NCBI GenBank assembly: GCA_004322365.1
Contig: SCTS01000006.1
Span: forward strand, 62,001-126,000
DNA from: Patescibacteria group bacterium
Lineage (GTDB): Bacteria > Patescibacteria > Paceibacteria > UBA9973 > UBA2103
Direction of reading: 5' to 3'
DNA length: 64,000 nucleotides
The notes below the pieces were generated by a model. The model did not search any database, was not told where the DNA came from, and saw nothing but the letters and a program-made list of their open reading frames with translations. Positions 48,503 through 55,370 of this stretch are shown one piece after another (within the stretch, counting starts at the first letter, position 1; every line of letters starts with the position of its first letter). A program made the position numbers and the translations under genes.

Positions 48503-49105
48503 CTAACCTACAACAGGTAAACCACCAAAATCAGTTTTCTGAATCTCTTTGTATTTTGGATTTTTCACGAGCGCAGGCTTGCCGTCTTTCTCAATAACAT
48601 AATAGGCAAACCCCTGCATCTGTTGTACTGGTTTATAATCCGCATGCCCTGGCAAGGATACTGGATCGCGCTCTTCAAAGTCGACAGGACTATCGTCAGC
48701 AGTGACAAAATAGGTGTTCCCCGTATTGACCACTAGGTGCCCGAAATCTTTCGGCATGTACACGCTATCCCCCGCTTTCACAGAGAGTGCACGGAACTCT
48801 TCTATAACATCCGCTTGAGGATTTCCTGACGCATCAAGCGCGCGCTTCTGAAGAAGGGCAATACCTTCTCCAAGAATAATCCAGTAGTTTTCATCAAGAT
48901 CGCCAACATGATAATGGCCATAGGTCTTGATATATTCACCACCTACAAGTCCTGGTTCCCAAACGGTAACATTACGCTGATCAGAGCCCCCTCGAATCAT
49001 GTAGTAATGAATAGCAGGCCCTGGAGCGCTCGGATTCATTAAAACCTCCTGCATCTTTTCATGCGAACGAGAAGCGTAGTGTTTAGGAACATCCTTAAAA
49101 TCCAT
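48503..49105 (-). CDS. cupin-type glucose-6-phosphate isomerase
   Basis: 200 residues from the ATG at 49105. The cupin metal motif is in YGHYHVGDLDENYWIILGEG, followed by VKAGDSVYMPKDFGHLVVNTG. This is the archaeal-type phosphoglucose isomerase (PF06560), unrelated to classical Pgi, and interconverts glucose-6-P and fructose-6-P. A TATAAT -10 (49123-49118 on the minus strand) ends 12 nt before the ATG, so the longer open frame through tRNA-Phe is rejected. Confidence 0.88.
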   Translation of the reverse strand: MDFKDVPKHYASRSHEKMQEVLMNPSAPGPAIHYYMIRGGSDQRNVTVWEPGLVGGEYIKTYGHYHVGDLDENYWIILGEGIALLQKRALDASGNPQADVIEEFRALSVKAGDSVYMPKDFGHLVVNTGNTYFVTADDSPVDFEERDPVSLPGHADYKPVQQMQGFAYYVIEKDGKPALVKNPKYKEIQKTDFGGLPVVG

Positions 49106-49117
49106 AGTGTTTAAGAA

Positions 49118-49123
49118 ATTATA
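49118..49123 (-). promoter_or_regulatory. promoter of the cupin isomerase
   Basis: TATAAT on the minus strand 12 nt before the ATG at 49105, in the gap between tRNA-Phe and the gene. Leaderless or near-leaderless transcription is implied. Confidence 0.5.
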
Positions 49124-49138
49124 ACAAACTTTTAAATG

Positions 49139-49211
49139 TGCTGGGACCCGGGTTCGAACCGGGGACCTCACCCTCTTCAGGGGCGCGCTCTACCAACTGA
49201 GCTATCCCAGC
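49139..49211 (-). tRNA. tRNA-Phe (GAA anticodon)
   Basis: Acceptor GCTGGGA pairs with TCCCAGC, discriminator A. The anticodon loop CTGAAGA gives GAA in a CGCCC/GGGTG stem; T-arm CCCCGGTTCGAACCCGGG. CCA is not encoded. The following gene has its own promoter, unlike the three tRNA-CDS junctions elsewhere. Confidence 0.95.
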
Positions 49212-49253
49212 AATCTGCGTATTCTAGCCGAATTTATGGCTAAAATCTAGGTT

Positions 49254-49544
49254 CTACTGCCCACCCCCAAACTTCTTTAAAAGCTCGTCTAATTTAGAAA
49301 GATTAACGCTTGTTGTGTTACTCACCGCACTCGTTGTCTTTTGAACATTCTGATAGGTGTCTAATACTCCCTGCAAATACGGCTGAATAAAGAGCCATGC
49401 AATGTAGGGCAACACGATAAACAGAACGACCCACACAACAAATTTCACAATGCCTCCAATGAACGCGTCACGACGCATTGCCTTGAGCATGTGATTGTTC
49501 TCCTTTGTAAACTCATACATCTCAGTCAATTTTTGTTCATCCAT
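49254..49544 (-). CDS. small membrane protein, unknown
   Basis: 96 residues. A polar N-terminus with MYEFTKENNHMLKAMRRDA is followed by one long hydrophobic segment (about 30-60, possibly two helices) and a polar end, KLDELLKKFGGGQ. No family recognised. It lies 42 bp from the tRNA-Phe end with the same orientation, so it may be upstream of that tRNA in one transcript. Confidence 0.55.
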   Translation of the reverse strand: MDEQKLTEMYEFTKENNHMLKAMRRDAFIGGIVKFVVWVVLFIVLPYIAWLFIQPYLQGVLDTYQNVQKTTSAVSNTTSVNLSKLDELLKKFGGGQ

Positions 49545-49595
49545 GCAAAAAAGTATAGCACCGTGTTAGACTAGGGCACGCGACATTTGCCCACA

Positions 49596-49667
49596 GCCCT
49601 CTTAGTTCAATGGATAGAACGGAGGTTTCCTAAACCTCTGATTCAGGTTCGACTCCTGAGGAGGGCA
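49596..49667 (+). tRNA. tRNA-Arg (CCT anticodon)
   Basis: Acceptor GCCCTCT pairs with GGAGGGC, discriminator A. The anticodon loop TTCCTAA gives CCT in a GAGGT/ACCTC stem; T-arm CAGGTTCGACTCCTG. CCA is not encoded. A 20-bp direct copy of its 3' end lies 157 bp downstream. Confidence 0.95.
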
Positions 49668-49827
49668 CAAAAGTACGCGGAGCGTTTTTGAACACTCCAA
49701 AATGTCTGGGAGACATTTGTTCAGGAGTCGAAGATCTTGTGAGCATTTTTTCTGAGTCGTTTCGATGAAAGAAAAAATCCACAAGGTGTACAGCTCCTGT
49801 AAGGAGAGACTCCTGAGGAGGGCACAA
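49651..49827 (+). repeat. tRNA-Arg 3'-end duplication flanking a small insert
   Basis: GACTCCTGAGGAGGGCACAA occurs at 49651-49670 (inside the tRNA) and again at 49808-49827. The insert between them contains TCAGGAGTCGAA (49721-49732), an exact 12-bp inverted copy of the T-arm (49648-49659), followed by a hairpin with ATTTTTTC and GAAAGAAAAAAT. It looks like the product of integration or slipped duplication at the tRNA 3' end, with no coding capacity. Confidence 0.8.
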
Positions 49828-49830
49828 TAA

Positions 49831-49860
49831 CAAAAAACCCGCCAGTGGCGGGTTTTTTGT
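49831..49860. terminator. bidirectional terminator between tRNA-Arg tail and glutaredoxin
   Basis: CAAAAAACCCGCC / GGCGGGTTTTTTG is an 8-bp GC stem with T-run, and an A-run on the other side. It separates the tRNA-Arg tail from the convergent glutaredoxin gene. Confidence 0.85.
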
Positions 49861-50117
49861 TAGGCGGTGATGTTGAGAAGTTCTGAAAGCTTTTCCTTAT
49901 CAAAACCAATAACTACATCGTCCCCAATAACAGTCACCGGAACGCCCATTTGGCTGGTGATATTGAACATTTCTTGTCGACGCTCAAGGTCCTTGGAGAC
50001 ATCATAATTAGTGAACTCTATTCCTTTCTCAATGAAAAATTCCTTCGTCATCTGGCAGAAATGGCAGGTAGGCGTTGAGTATATTGCGACTGTTTTTTGC
50101 TGTGTTGGCTGATCCAT
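49860..50117 (-). CDS. glutaredoxin-like protein
   Basis: 85 residues with thioredoxin fold. The redox pair is C-H-F-C in YSTPTCHFCQMTKEFF, the cis-Pro is in MGVPVTVIGDDVVIGF, and the C-terminal helix is KLSELLNITA. The short form resembles NrdH/'Uxx-star' glutaredoxins. It would be reduced by glutathione-independent routes such as TrxB (32.0 kb), since glutathione biosynthesis is not seen. Confidence 0.9.
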   Translation of the reverse strand: MDQPTQQKTVAIYSTPTCHFCQMTKEFFIEKGIEFTNYDVSKDLERRQEMFNITSQMGVPVTVIGDDVVIGFDKEKLSELLNITA

Positions 50118-50214
50118 AGAATTTTAATTTATTAGTTTGGATAGTATATCATTCCTCGAAAAGCTCGCCACTCCTTGCCCTAGAACCTTAGCTATCTTAC
50201 TATTCTACTGCCAA

Positions 50215-50285
50215 GCGGAATTAGTTTAGTGGCAGAACTGGTGCTTCCCAAGCATCAGGCGGGAGTTCGATTCTCCCATTCCGCA
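50215..50285 (+). tRNA. tRNA-Gly (CCC anticodon)
   Basis: Acceptor GCGGAAT pairs with ATTCCGC, discriminator A. The anticodon loop TTCCCAA gives CCC in a GGTGC/GCATC stem; T-arm GGGAGTTCGATTCTCCC. CCA is not encoded. A gene starts 49 bp downstream. Confidence 0.95.
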
Positions 50286-50334
50286 CTAGAATGGCGAAGC
50301 CAAAGCGTTTTGGGGGAAGAAAATTTTTAATCAT

Positions 50335-50919
50335 ATGAATCCAGGAAAACCAAATTTTAATCCCAAACCGCCTACGCAGGAACAGGAAGAATCTGTTAAA
50401 TCTGAAAAAGAAATTGCGTGGGATAAAAAACTTGAAGAGGTAAATAAAATTACTGATGGTCTTGGTCTTGATGAAAAAATCAAGGAACCGGTCGCGGCCT
50501 TTTTGATCCATGAATTTACCACTAGTCAGTCTTGTGAAGGACATGTTGGAGAAGAAGAAAAACATGGACTTTCCTTTCCTTGGATAGAAATTTATGCTCC
50601 TGAACCGAAAGGTTGGAGAGAAGTAACGGGAGAAAAGAAAAAACAGTTGGACAGAGAGTGGAAGATAGAAAATTTGAAACAACAAGAGAAAATGATGGGT
50701 TTTTTTGCAGAATTTTATCAAGGTAGGGAAACACCATTTGATGCAAGACTGACCTTTGCCGGCATAGGGGCTTTCAGTGGCTTCCGAGTTCAAAGTTTTG
50801 GAGTAGAAATGATGAAATTATTACCGCTAGAAAAACAACTCAAAAAACTTGAACTTTATCGAAAAGAGATGAATGATTTTACTAACTTTTTGAAAAGTAA
50901 GTATTTTTCAAAAGAATAA
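50335..50919 (+). CDS. hypothetical soluble protein
   Basis: 194 residues, mostly charged and helical. It has the phrase FTTSQSCEGHVGEEEKHGLSFPW (residues about 61-83), which looks like a conserved motif with one Cys and two His. Then come long Lys/Glu helices (REWKIENLKQQEKM). I do not recognise the family. It follows tRNA-Gly, a common location for accessory genes, and its composition differs little from neighbours. Confidence 0.6.
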   Translation: MNPGKPNFNPKPPTQEQEESVKSEKEIAWDKKLEEVNKITDGLGLDEKIKEPVAAFLIHEFTTSQSCEGHVGEEEKHGLSFPWIEIYAPEPKGWREVTGEKKKQLDREWKIENLKQQEKMMGFFAEFYQGRETPFDARLTFAGIGAFSGFRVQSFGVEMMKLLPLEKQLKKLELYRKEMNDFTNFLKSKYFSKE

Positions 50920-51073
50920 TTTAAAGAATTTGTCGCCAAAGAAAAACTTTAAATTGTCAGCGGTACGGCTCCGCCACCTTTCAAAATTTTCGTGGAGAGA
51001 GGAATTTTTTGGAAAAGTGTGTTCGGACTAATTCACGAATACTGCACAAATCGAAGATTGCTGGGAATCGAAA

Positions 51074-51448
51074 TTACCACGGCCACCAGTCCAGTAATCC
51101 TTTCCAAAAAGCAGTATTAGAAGTACTTGTTGCTTTTGCGGTCGGTTTTGGAGCAATGAGCATAATCTCCTCTTCTCCTGGCTTTGCTACAGGAAAGCGT
51201 TTGCGCACCTCTTCTTCGATTCCTCGTGGAGTATCAAATTTTTGTAGATTTTCAGTGAGTACAACCTTCCGATTTGAAAGCTCAGATAGCGCATGCACCT
51301 CATTTTTATGTTGAATGCGAGCATCTCGTTCTTTGGTGTACACATGCCATGTGGTAAAGGCAAATACAATCAAAATTGCCCCACCAACCAAAAAACCTGC
51401 CCAGAGCAGAGTGCGAGCAAAGAGCCGCTTCCATTGTTTAGGAGTCAT
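51074..51448 (-). CDS. FtsB/DivIC-like septum formation protein
   Basis: 124 residues. One N-terminal transmembrane helix (about 13-33), a coiled-coil (RDARIQHKNEVHALSELSNRKVVLTE), then the signature FDTPRGIEEEVRKRFPVAKPGEEEIMLI, which is typical of FtsB/DivIC. It stabilises the FtsQLB-type division complex. A Pro/Thr/Ser-rich C-terminal tail is extra. Confidence 0.8.
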   Translation of the reverse strand: MTPKQWKRLFARTLLWAGFLVGGAILIVFAFTTWHVYTKERDARIQHKNEVHALSELSNRKVVLTENLQKFDTPRGIEEEVRKRFPVAKPGEEEIMLIAPKPTAKATSTSNTAFWKGLLDWWPW

Positions 51449-51457
51449 TTTGAAAAA

Positions 51458-51531
51458 AGCTGTTGGCTTTCAGCTATCGGCTTTCAGCTTGAAATCAAAA
51501 GCTAGAACCTGACAGCTGGAAACTGTAAGCT
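51458..51531. repeat. heptad hairpin R9
   Basis: Units GGCTTTC, AGCTATC, GGCTTTC and AGCTTG, then a short A/T stretch and opposed AAAAGCT, AGAACCT, GACAGCT, GGAAACT units, all in 7-bp phase. It lies between the divergent ftsB-like and small membrane-protein genes. Confidence 0.8.
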
Positions 51532-51540
51532 TCTTTATTG

Positions 51541-51552
51541 TATACTGTCTCA
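51541..51552 (+). promoter_or_regulatory. promoter of the small membrane protein gene
   Basis: TATACT at 51541-51546 ends 6 nt before the ATG at 51553, so the mRNA should start at or near the start codon. Confidence 0.5.
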
Positions 51553-51657
51553 ATGTTATTCGACAAAAAACACAAAGGGGCTATACAGATAGTGTGGGTA
51601 GTAGTGGCTGTGCTTATTATTGTAAGCATGATTGTACTTTCGTTCCCAATTCAATAA
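51553..51657 (+). CDS. small single-helix membrane protein (34 aa)
   Basis: MLFDKKHKGAIQIVW then a hydrophobic run to a short end, FPIQ. A basic N-terminus followed by a single transmembrane helix is the plan of many small membrane peptides. A -10-like TATACT precedes it by 6 nt. It is too short for family assignment but the plan is coherent. Confidence 0.55.
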   Translation: MLFDKKHKGAIQIVWVVVAVLIIVSMIVLSFPIQ

Positions 51658-51658
51658 T

Positions 51659-51734
51659 CAGGTTCTAGGTGCTAGCTTCTAGGTTTCAGGTTTCTATTTA
51701 AAGCTAGCACCTAGGCCCTAGAACCTAACACCTC
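51659..51734. repeat. heptad hairpin R10, two opposed arms
   Basis: The left arm has AGGTTCT, AGGTGCT, AGCTTCT, AGGTTTC and AGGTTTC; after an AT-rich loop the right arm starts AAGCTAGCACCT and runs to AGAACCT and AACACCT. The arms pair in register over most of their length. It lies between the 34-codon gene and the lepA stop. Confidence 0.85.
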
Positions 51735-53548
51735 TAATTGCTGTCTGGTTTTATCATTTTCAAAAATACCTCTGGTGGTATTTGTACTTTTGCATGCCCT
51801 CCTCGTCGCTCCTTTCCTCTCTTCTGCTTTTCAAGCACCTTCTTTTTTCTTGAAACATCTCCACCGTACAAACCACTCGTCACATCTTTACGCATAGCGG
51901 AAAGAGAGCGTGATGCAATAATACGACCATTCGCCTGTGATTGTATTTTTAAAACAAATTGCTGACGGGGCAATGTATTAGCAAGTTTTTCTACAACTGC
52001 ACGCGCCTCTTCTTCAACTCGACGCTCTGAAATAATGCGTGAAAATGCGGGCACTAATTCTTCTGCCACTAGGACATCGAGTCTCGTAACGGTTGCAGGA
52101 CGGAACTCTCCGAACTCATACGAGAGCGACGCAAAACCAGAAGATACACTTTTCAAACGGTCAAAAAATCCACGCATTAATTCACGGAGTGGCATTTCGG
52201 CTTTAATAAGAAGCCTGTCGTCTCCATATCCTGACAAACCAAACAGATCAGCAGAGTGTATGGTTGCTTCGTACTCGTACAACAATTGCGTCATTGGCGA
52301 CAAGTAGGAAGGTGGAATAATAATTGCGATATTCACCCACTGCTCACGAACTGATGCAATCATGCCGTGCGGAGGAAATTGTGTCGGAGTATAAATCTGT
52401 TCTGTCTTACCTTTTGTATCAGTCACCTCATACATAATTGAAGGTGTAGTGATGATTGGGGTAATAGAAAATTCACGCGTCAGGCGTTCAGTCACGATCT
52501 CCATATGGAGCATACCTAAAAAACCACATCGAAAACCCTTTCCAAGAACTGAAGAGCCATCTTCTTCAAATGAGAGCGCTGCATCCGAGAGCTTGAGTCG
52601 CAAAAGTGCCTGCTTAAGAAGCGTAAATCCATCTTGGCTGTCAGGATACAAAGATGCCCACACCACAGCCTTAGGGGTGCTATAGCCCTCATAGGCAGGC
52701 AAGGTAGAGTTTCCTGCCTTTATGGTGTCACCCACCAACGCAACCCCAGGCTCCTTTATTCCCGTTACCACATATCCAATGTCACCCGCTGAAAGAAACG
52801 GGGTAGGAAATTCTGCTGGCACTAACCACCCTGTTTCAAGTGCGGTCATTTTCTTTCCCACTGCCATGAAAGAGATTGTGTCTTTAGTGCGCAACTCCCC
52901 ATCAGTCACACGCACATATGCCACCACCCCTCGGTGTTCTGAATATGAAAAATCAAACACAAGCGCTCGCCCACCCTGCCCTGTCGCTTGATATGAAGTA
53001 GTGGGAGGTGGTACGCGTTCAACAATAGCAACAAGTAATTCTGCTACCCCCTCCCCTGTTTTTCCTGAGACTGACAAGACTTCCGATTCCTCCACATTCA
53101 AAAGTCGCGCCAGAGCTGAACGAACTTCCGGCACCCTTGACGCCGGCATATCAATTTTTGATAAGACAGGAATAATGACACATCCAGCATCCCGTGCCAT
53201 TGCAAGTGTTGCAAGTGTTTGTGCCTGAATGCCTTGCGTCGAGTCCACGAGGAGAAGCACGCCTTCAACGGCAGTAAGCGCGCGCGATACTTCATATGCA
53301 AAATCTATGTGCCCTGGAGTATCGATAAGATTGAGAACGTAGTTTGTAGAATTCAGAGCGTAGTTCATTCGAACAGGTTGCATCTTTATAGTGATGCCAC
53401 GCTCTCGCTCCAAATCCATTTGGTCGAGTACCTGCTCACGCATCTTCCGAGTAGGTACAGTATTGGTCACCTCAAGCATGCGATCAGCCAAGGTACTTTT
53501 ACCATGGTCAATGTGTGCGATTATAGAAAAATTACGAATATGTTTCAT
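51734..53548 (-). CDS. lepA: elongation factor 4 (LepA)
   Basis: 604 residues. The G domain has AHIDHGKSTLADR, DTPGHIDF and SKID; domain IV ends with a C-terminal region containing RRKKVLEKQKRGKERR, the characteristic basic LepA tail. It remodels stalled ribosomes. GTPase domain order and length match the family. It is the last gene of a minus-strand block that includes murJ. Confidence 0.95.
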   Translation of the reverse strand: MKHIRNFSIIAHIDHGKSTLADRMLEVTNTVPTRKMREQVLDQMDLERERGITIKMQPVRMNYALNSTNYVLNLIDTPGHIDFAYEVSRALTAVEGVLLLVDSTQGIQAQTLATLAMARDAGCVIIPVLSKIDMPASRVPEVRSALARLLNVEESEVLSVSGKTGEGVAELLVAIVERVPPPTTSYQATGQGGRALVFDFSYSEHRGVVAYVRVTDGELRTKDTISFMAVGKKMTALETGWLVPAEFPTPFLSAGDIGYVVTGIKEPGVALVGDTIKAGNSTLPAYEGYSTPKAVVWASLYPDSQDGFTLLKQALLRLKLSDAALSFEEDGSSVLGKGFRCGFLGMLHMEIVTERLTREFSITPIITTPSIMYEVTDTKGKTEQIYTPTQFPPHGMIASVREQWVNIAIIIPPSYLSPMTQLLYEYEATIHSADLFGLSGYGDDRLLIKAEMPLRELMRGFFDRLKSVSSGFASLSYEFGEFRPATVTRLDVLVAEELVPAFSRIISERRVEEEARAVVEKLANTLPRQQFVLKIQSQANGRIIASRSLSAMRKDVTSGLYGGDVSRKKKVLEKQKRGKERRGGHAKVQIPPEVFLKMIKPDSN

Positions 53549-53588
53549 AGGGCAATTAATTCAGTATGCAATATAGTCGACAAAAATT

Positions 53589-55238
53589 TCACCATGCCTT
53601 TAATCCCTTCTTAAGAAGATGCATGGTGGCAGCGTGAATTTCTTTCAATTCCTGACTCTTTAGAACAAAGAGAACGAGGAGCCACAATATACTTCCAAAC
53701 AAGACAGCGCCGACGCCCTGCGTGAAGATACCGAAGAATGTGGTTGTGGGCAATAGCGGAGCGGAAACCTGCAATACTGCATATGCTCCTGTGGCAGCGA
53801 TTATAGATGCCGCGAAAGATGAACCGAGAGTATGAAGCACTCCTTTTTCAAAACCAAATCGACGCGCAAAAAGATATCCGAAGACACACGCTACACCGAG
53901 CATCGCTAGCGAATACACTATTGGAATCATCAAAACTGATGTCCCTGGAACATCACTAACTCGGAGGAGTGCTTCTATGAAAAATCGCGGTGTTTGGGCA
54001 GATGCAATCCAGATGACCGCAATGTATGCGCCTACACCCGCTACAATTGCGCCACCGACATTCACCACAATAGGAACAAGTGTTGAATGTGCCGCATAAT
54101 AGCTTCTGGAAAAAATAAGTATGACGGACTGCGCAATCAAGGAGATTGCGAAACACGCAAGCACTGCCGCGGTAAGCCGTGTGTCATCCCATGAAAATGC
54201 ACCTGTGCCGAGAATGATACGAACGATATGTGCACGCAAAACAACAATGAATGTTATGGCGGGAAATGTCCAAAATACAATGTGGCGAACACTTGCCCAC
54301 ACTTCACGCATAAATAATCCCCTGTCCCCTTTTGCAATAAGAACGGAGAGTGCGGGGAAAATTGCAGCCGCATATGAAACACCAACAATAGTAAGAGGAA
54401 CGGATTGTAAATTAAATCCAAACGCGAGTGCCGACACTGTGCCCGCAGCAGTTAAAGAAGCGATACTTGCAAATACAAGAAGTAAAATTTGTTGCGCAGA
54501 CAATGCGAGCGCGCGAGGCATTGAGGGCAAAGCAACTTCAACAATGGATGCACGGATTGAATTCCATGAAGGGCGTACAATGTGGCGCGCATGTCCAAGT
54601 ATTGGAATCACTTGCGCAGACACGTGTAACAGCGCCCCGAGAGCAACACCCCACGCAAGACCAGCAATACCAAATTCTGGATATAGGAATACTGCACCCA
54701 CGATGATACCTACATTGTAAAGAATTGGTGCGAGCGCAAATATGATGAATTGACGGAGTACCTGTACGACTGATGTCGCAATTGAAGAGAGACCTAACAA
54801 CACTGGTTGAACCAACATGATGCGCGACAAAAGAATAGTATCCGTAACAACTTCAGGAGAAAAGCCAGGAAAAAGAAACGGAATAATAAATGGCATTGCG
54901 AAGAATAACAGTCCAGAAATTACAACCGCACTCACGCCGAAAGCAAAGAGTACATTGCCAACAATGACCCCCTGAGCATCTTTGTCTTTACCTGAGAGGA
55001 GTGGTACTAACGCGAAAGAAGACACAAACAAGGTTAGAAAGGCAAACACAAGGTCAGGAATCCGAAATGCAGCAAAATACGCATCGAGTATTGGACCTGC
55101 CCCAAAAAGATGCGCAAACGTTCTATCGCGAACAAGTGCTAATACTTGCGAGAGAACGGAAAAGCCTGCCAACACATATGCTGCCTCATGAAGACCACGG
55201 ATAGGTCTCGTCATTGCTTCAATAACGGCACGCACCAT
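53589..55238 (-). CDS. murJ: lipid II flippase MurJ
   Basis: 549 residues with about 14 transmembrane helices. The MviN core starts SVLSQVLALVRDRTFAHLFGAGPILDAYFAAFRIPDL, with R in L-V-R-D-R and D in DAYFAAF, the residues that gate lipid II transport. It moves peptidoglycan precursors to the outside. It sits 41 bp upstream of lepA and 132 bp downstream of the Wzy-like gene in the same direction. Confidence 0.93.
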   Translation of the reverse strand: MVRAVIEAMTRPIRGLHEAAYVLAGFSVLSQVLALVRDRTFAHLFGAGPILDAYFAAFRIPDLVFAFLTLFVSSFALVPLLSGKDKDAQGVIVGNVLFAFGVSAVVISGLLFFAMPFIIPFLFPGFSPEVVTDTILLSRIMLVQPVLLGLSSIATSVVQVLRQFIIFALAPILYNVGIIVGAVFLYPEFGIAGLAWGVALGALLHVSAQVIPILGHARHIVRPSWNSIRASIVEVALPSMPRALALSAQQILLLVFASIASLTAAGTVSALAFGFNLQSVPLTIVGVSYAAAIFPALSVLIAKGDRGLFMREVWASVRHIVFWTFPAITFIVVLRAHIVRIILGTGAFSWDDTRLTAAVLACFAISLIAQSVILIFSRSYYAAHSTLVPIVVNVGGAIVAGVGAYIAVIWIASAQTPRFFIEALLRVSDVPGTSVLMIPIVYSLAMLGVACVFGYLFARRFGFEKGVLHTLGSSFAASIIAATGAYAVLQVSAPLLPTTTFFGIFTQGVGAVLFGSILWLLVLFVLKSQELKEIHAATMHLLKKGLKAW

Positions 55239-55370
55239 ATCAGATTTCTCTATTGTGAAGCTTCCGCTCTTAGTGTTAATTTTTGTGTGTTCATATTCTC
55301 TACGTACAGTACGCTACTTACGACATCAGACGCTCGGGCAATCCTAACGGTAGTATTTCCGAGACGCGTC

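Noticed and set aside
49106..49171. Longer start for the cupin isomerase at 49171
   Set aside because: The extension reads through part of tRNA-Phe, and a TATAAT box lies between the two start codons.
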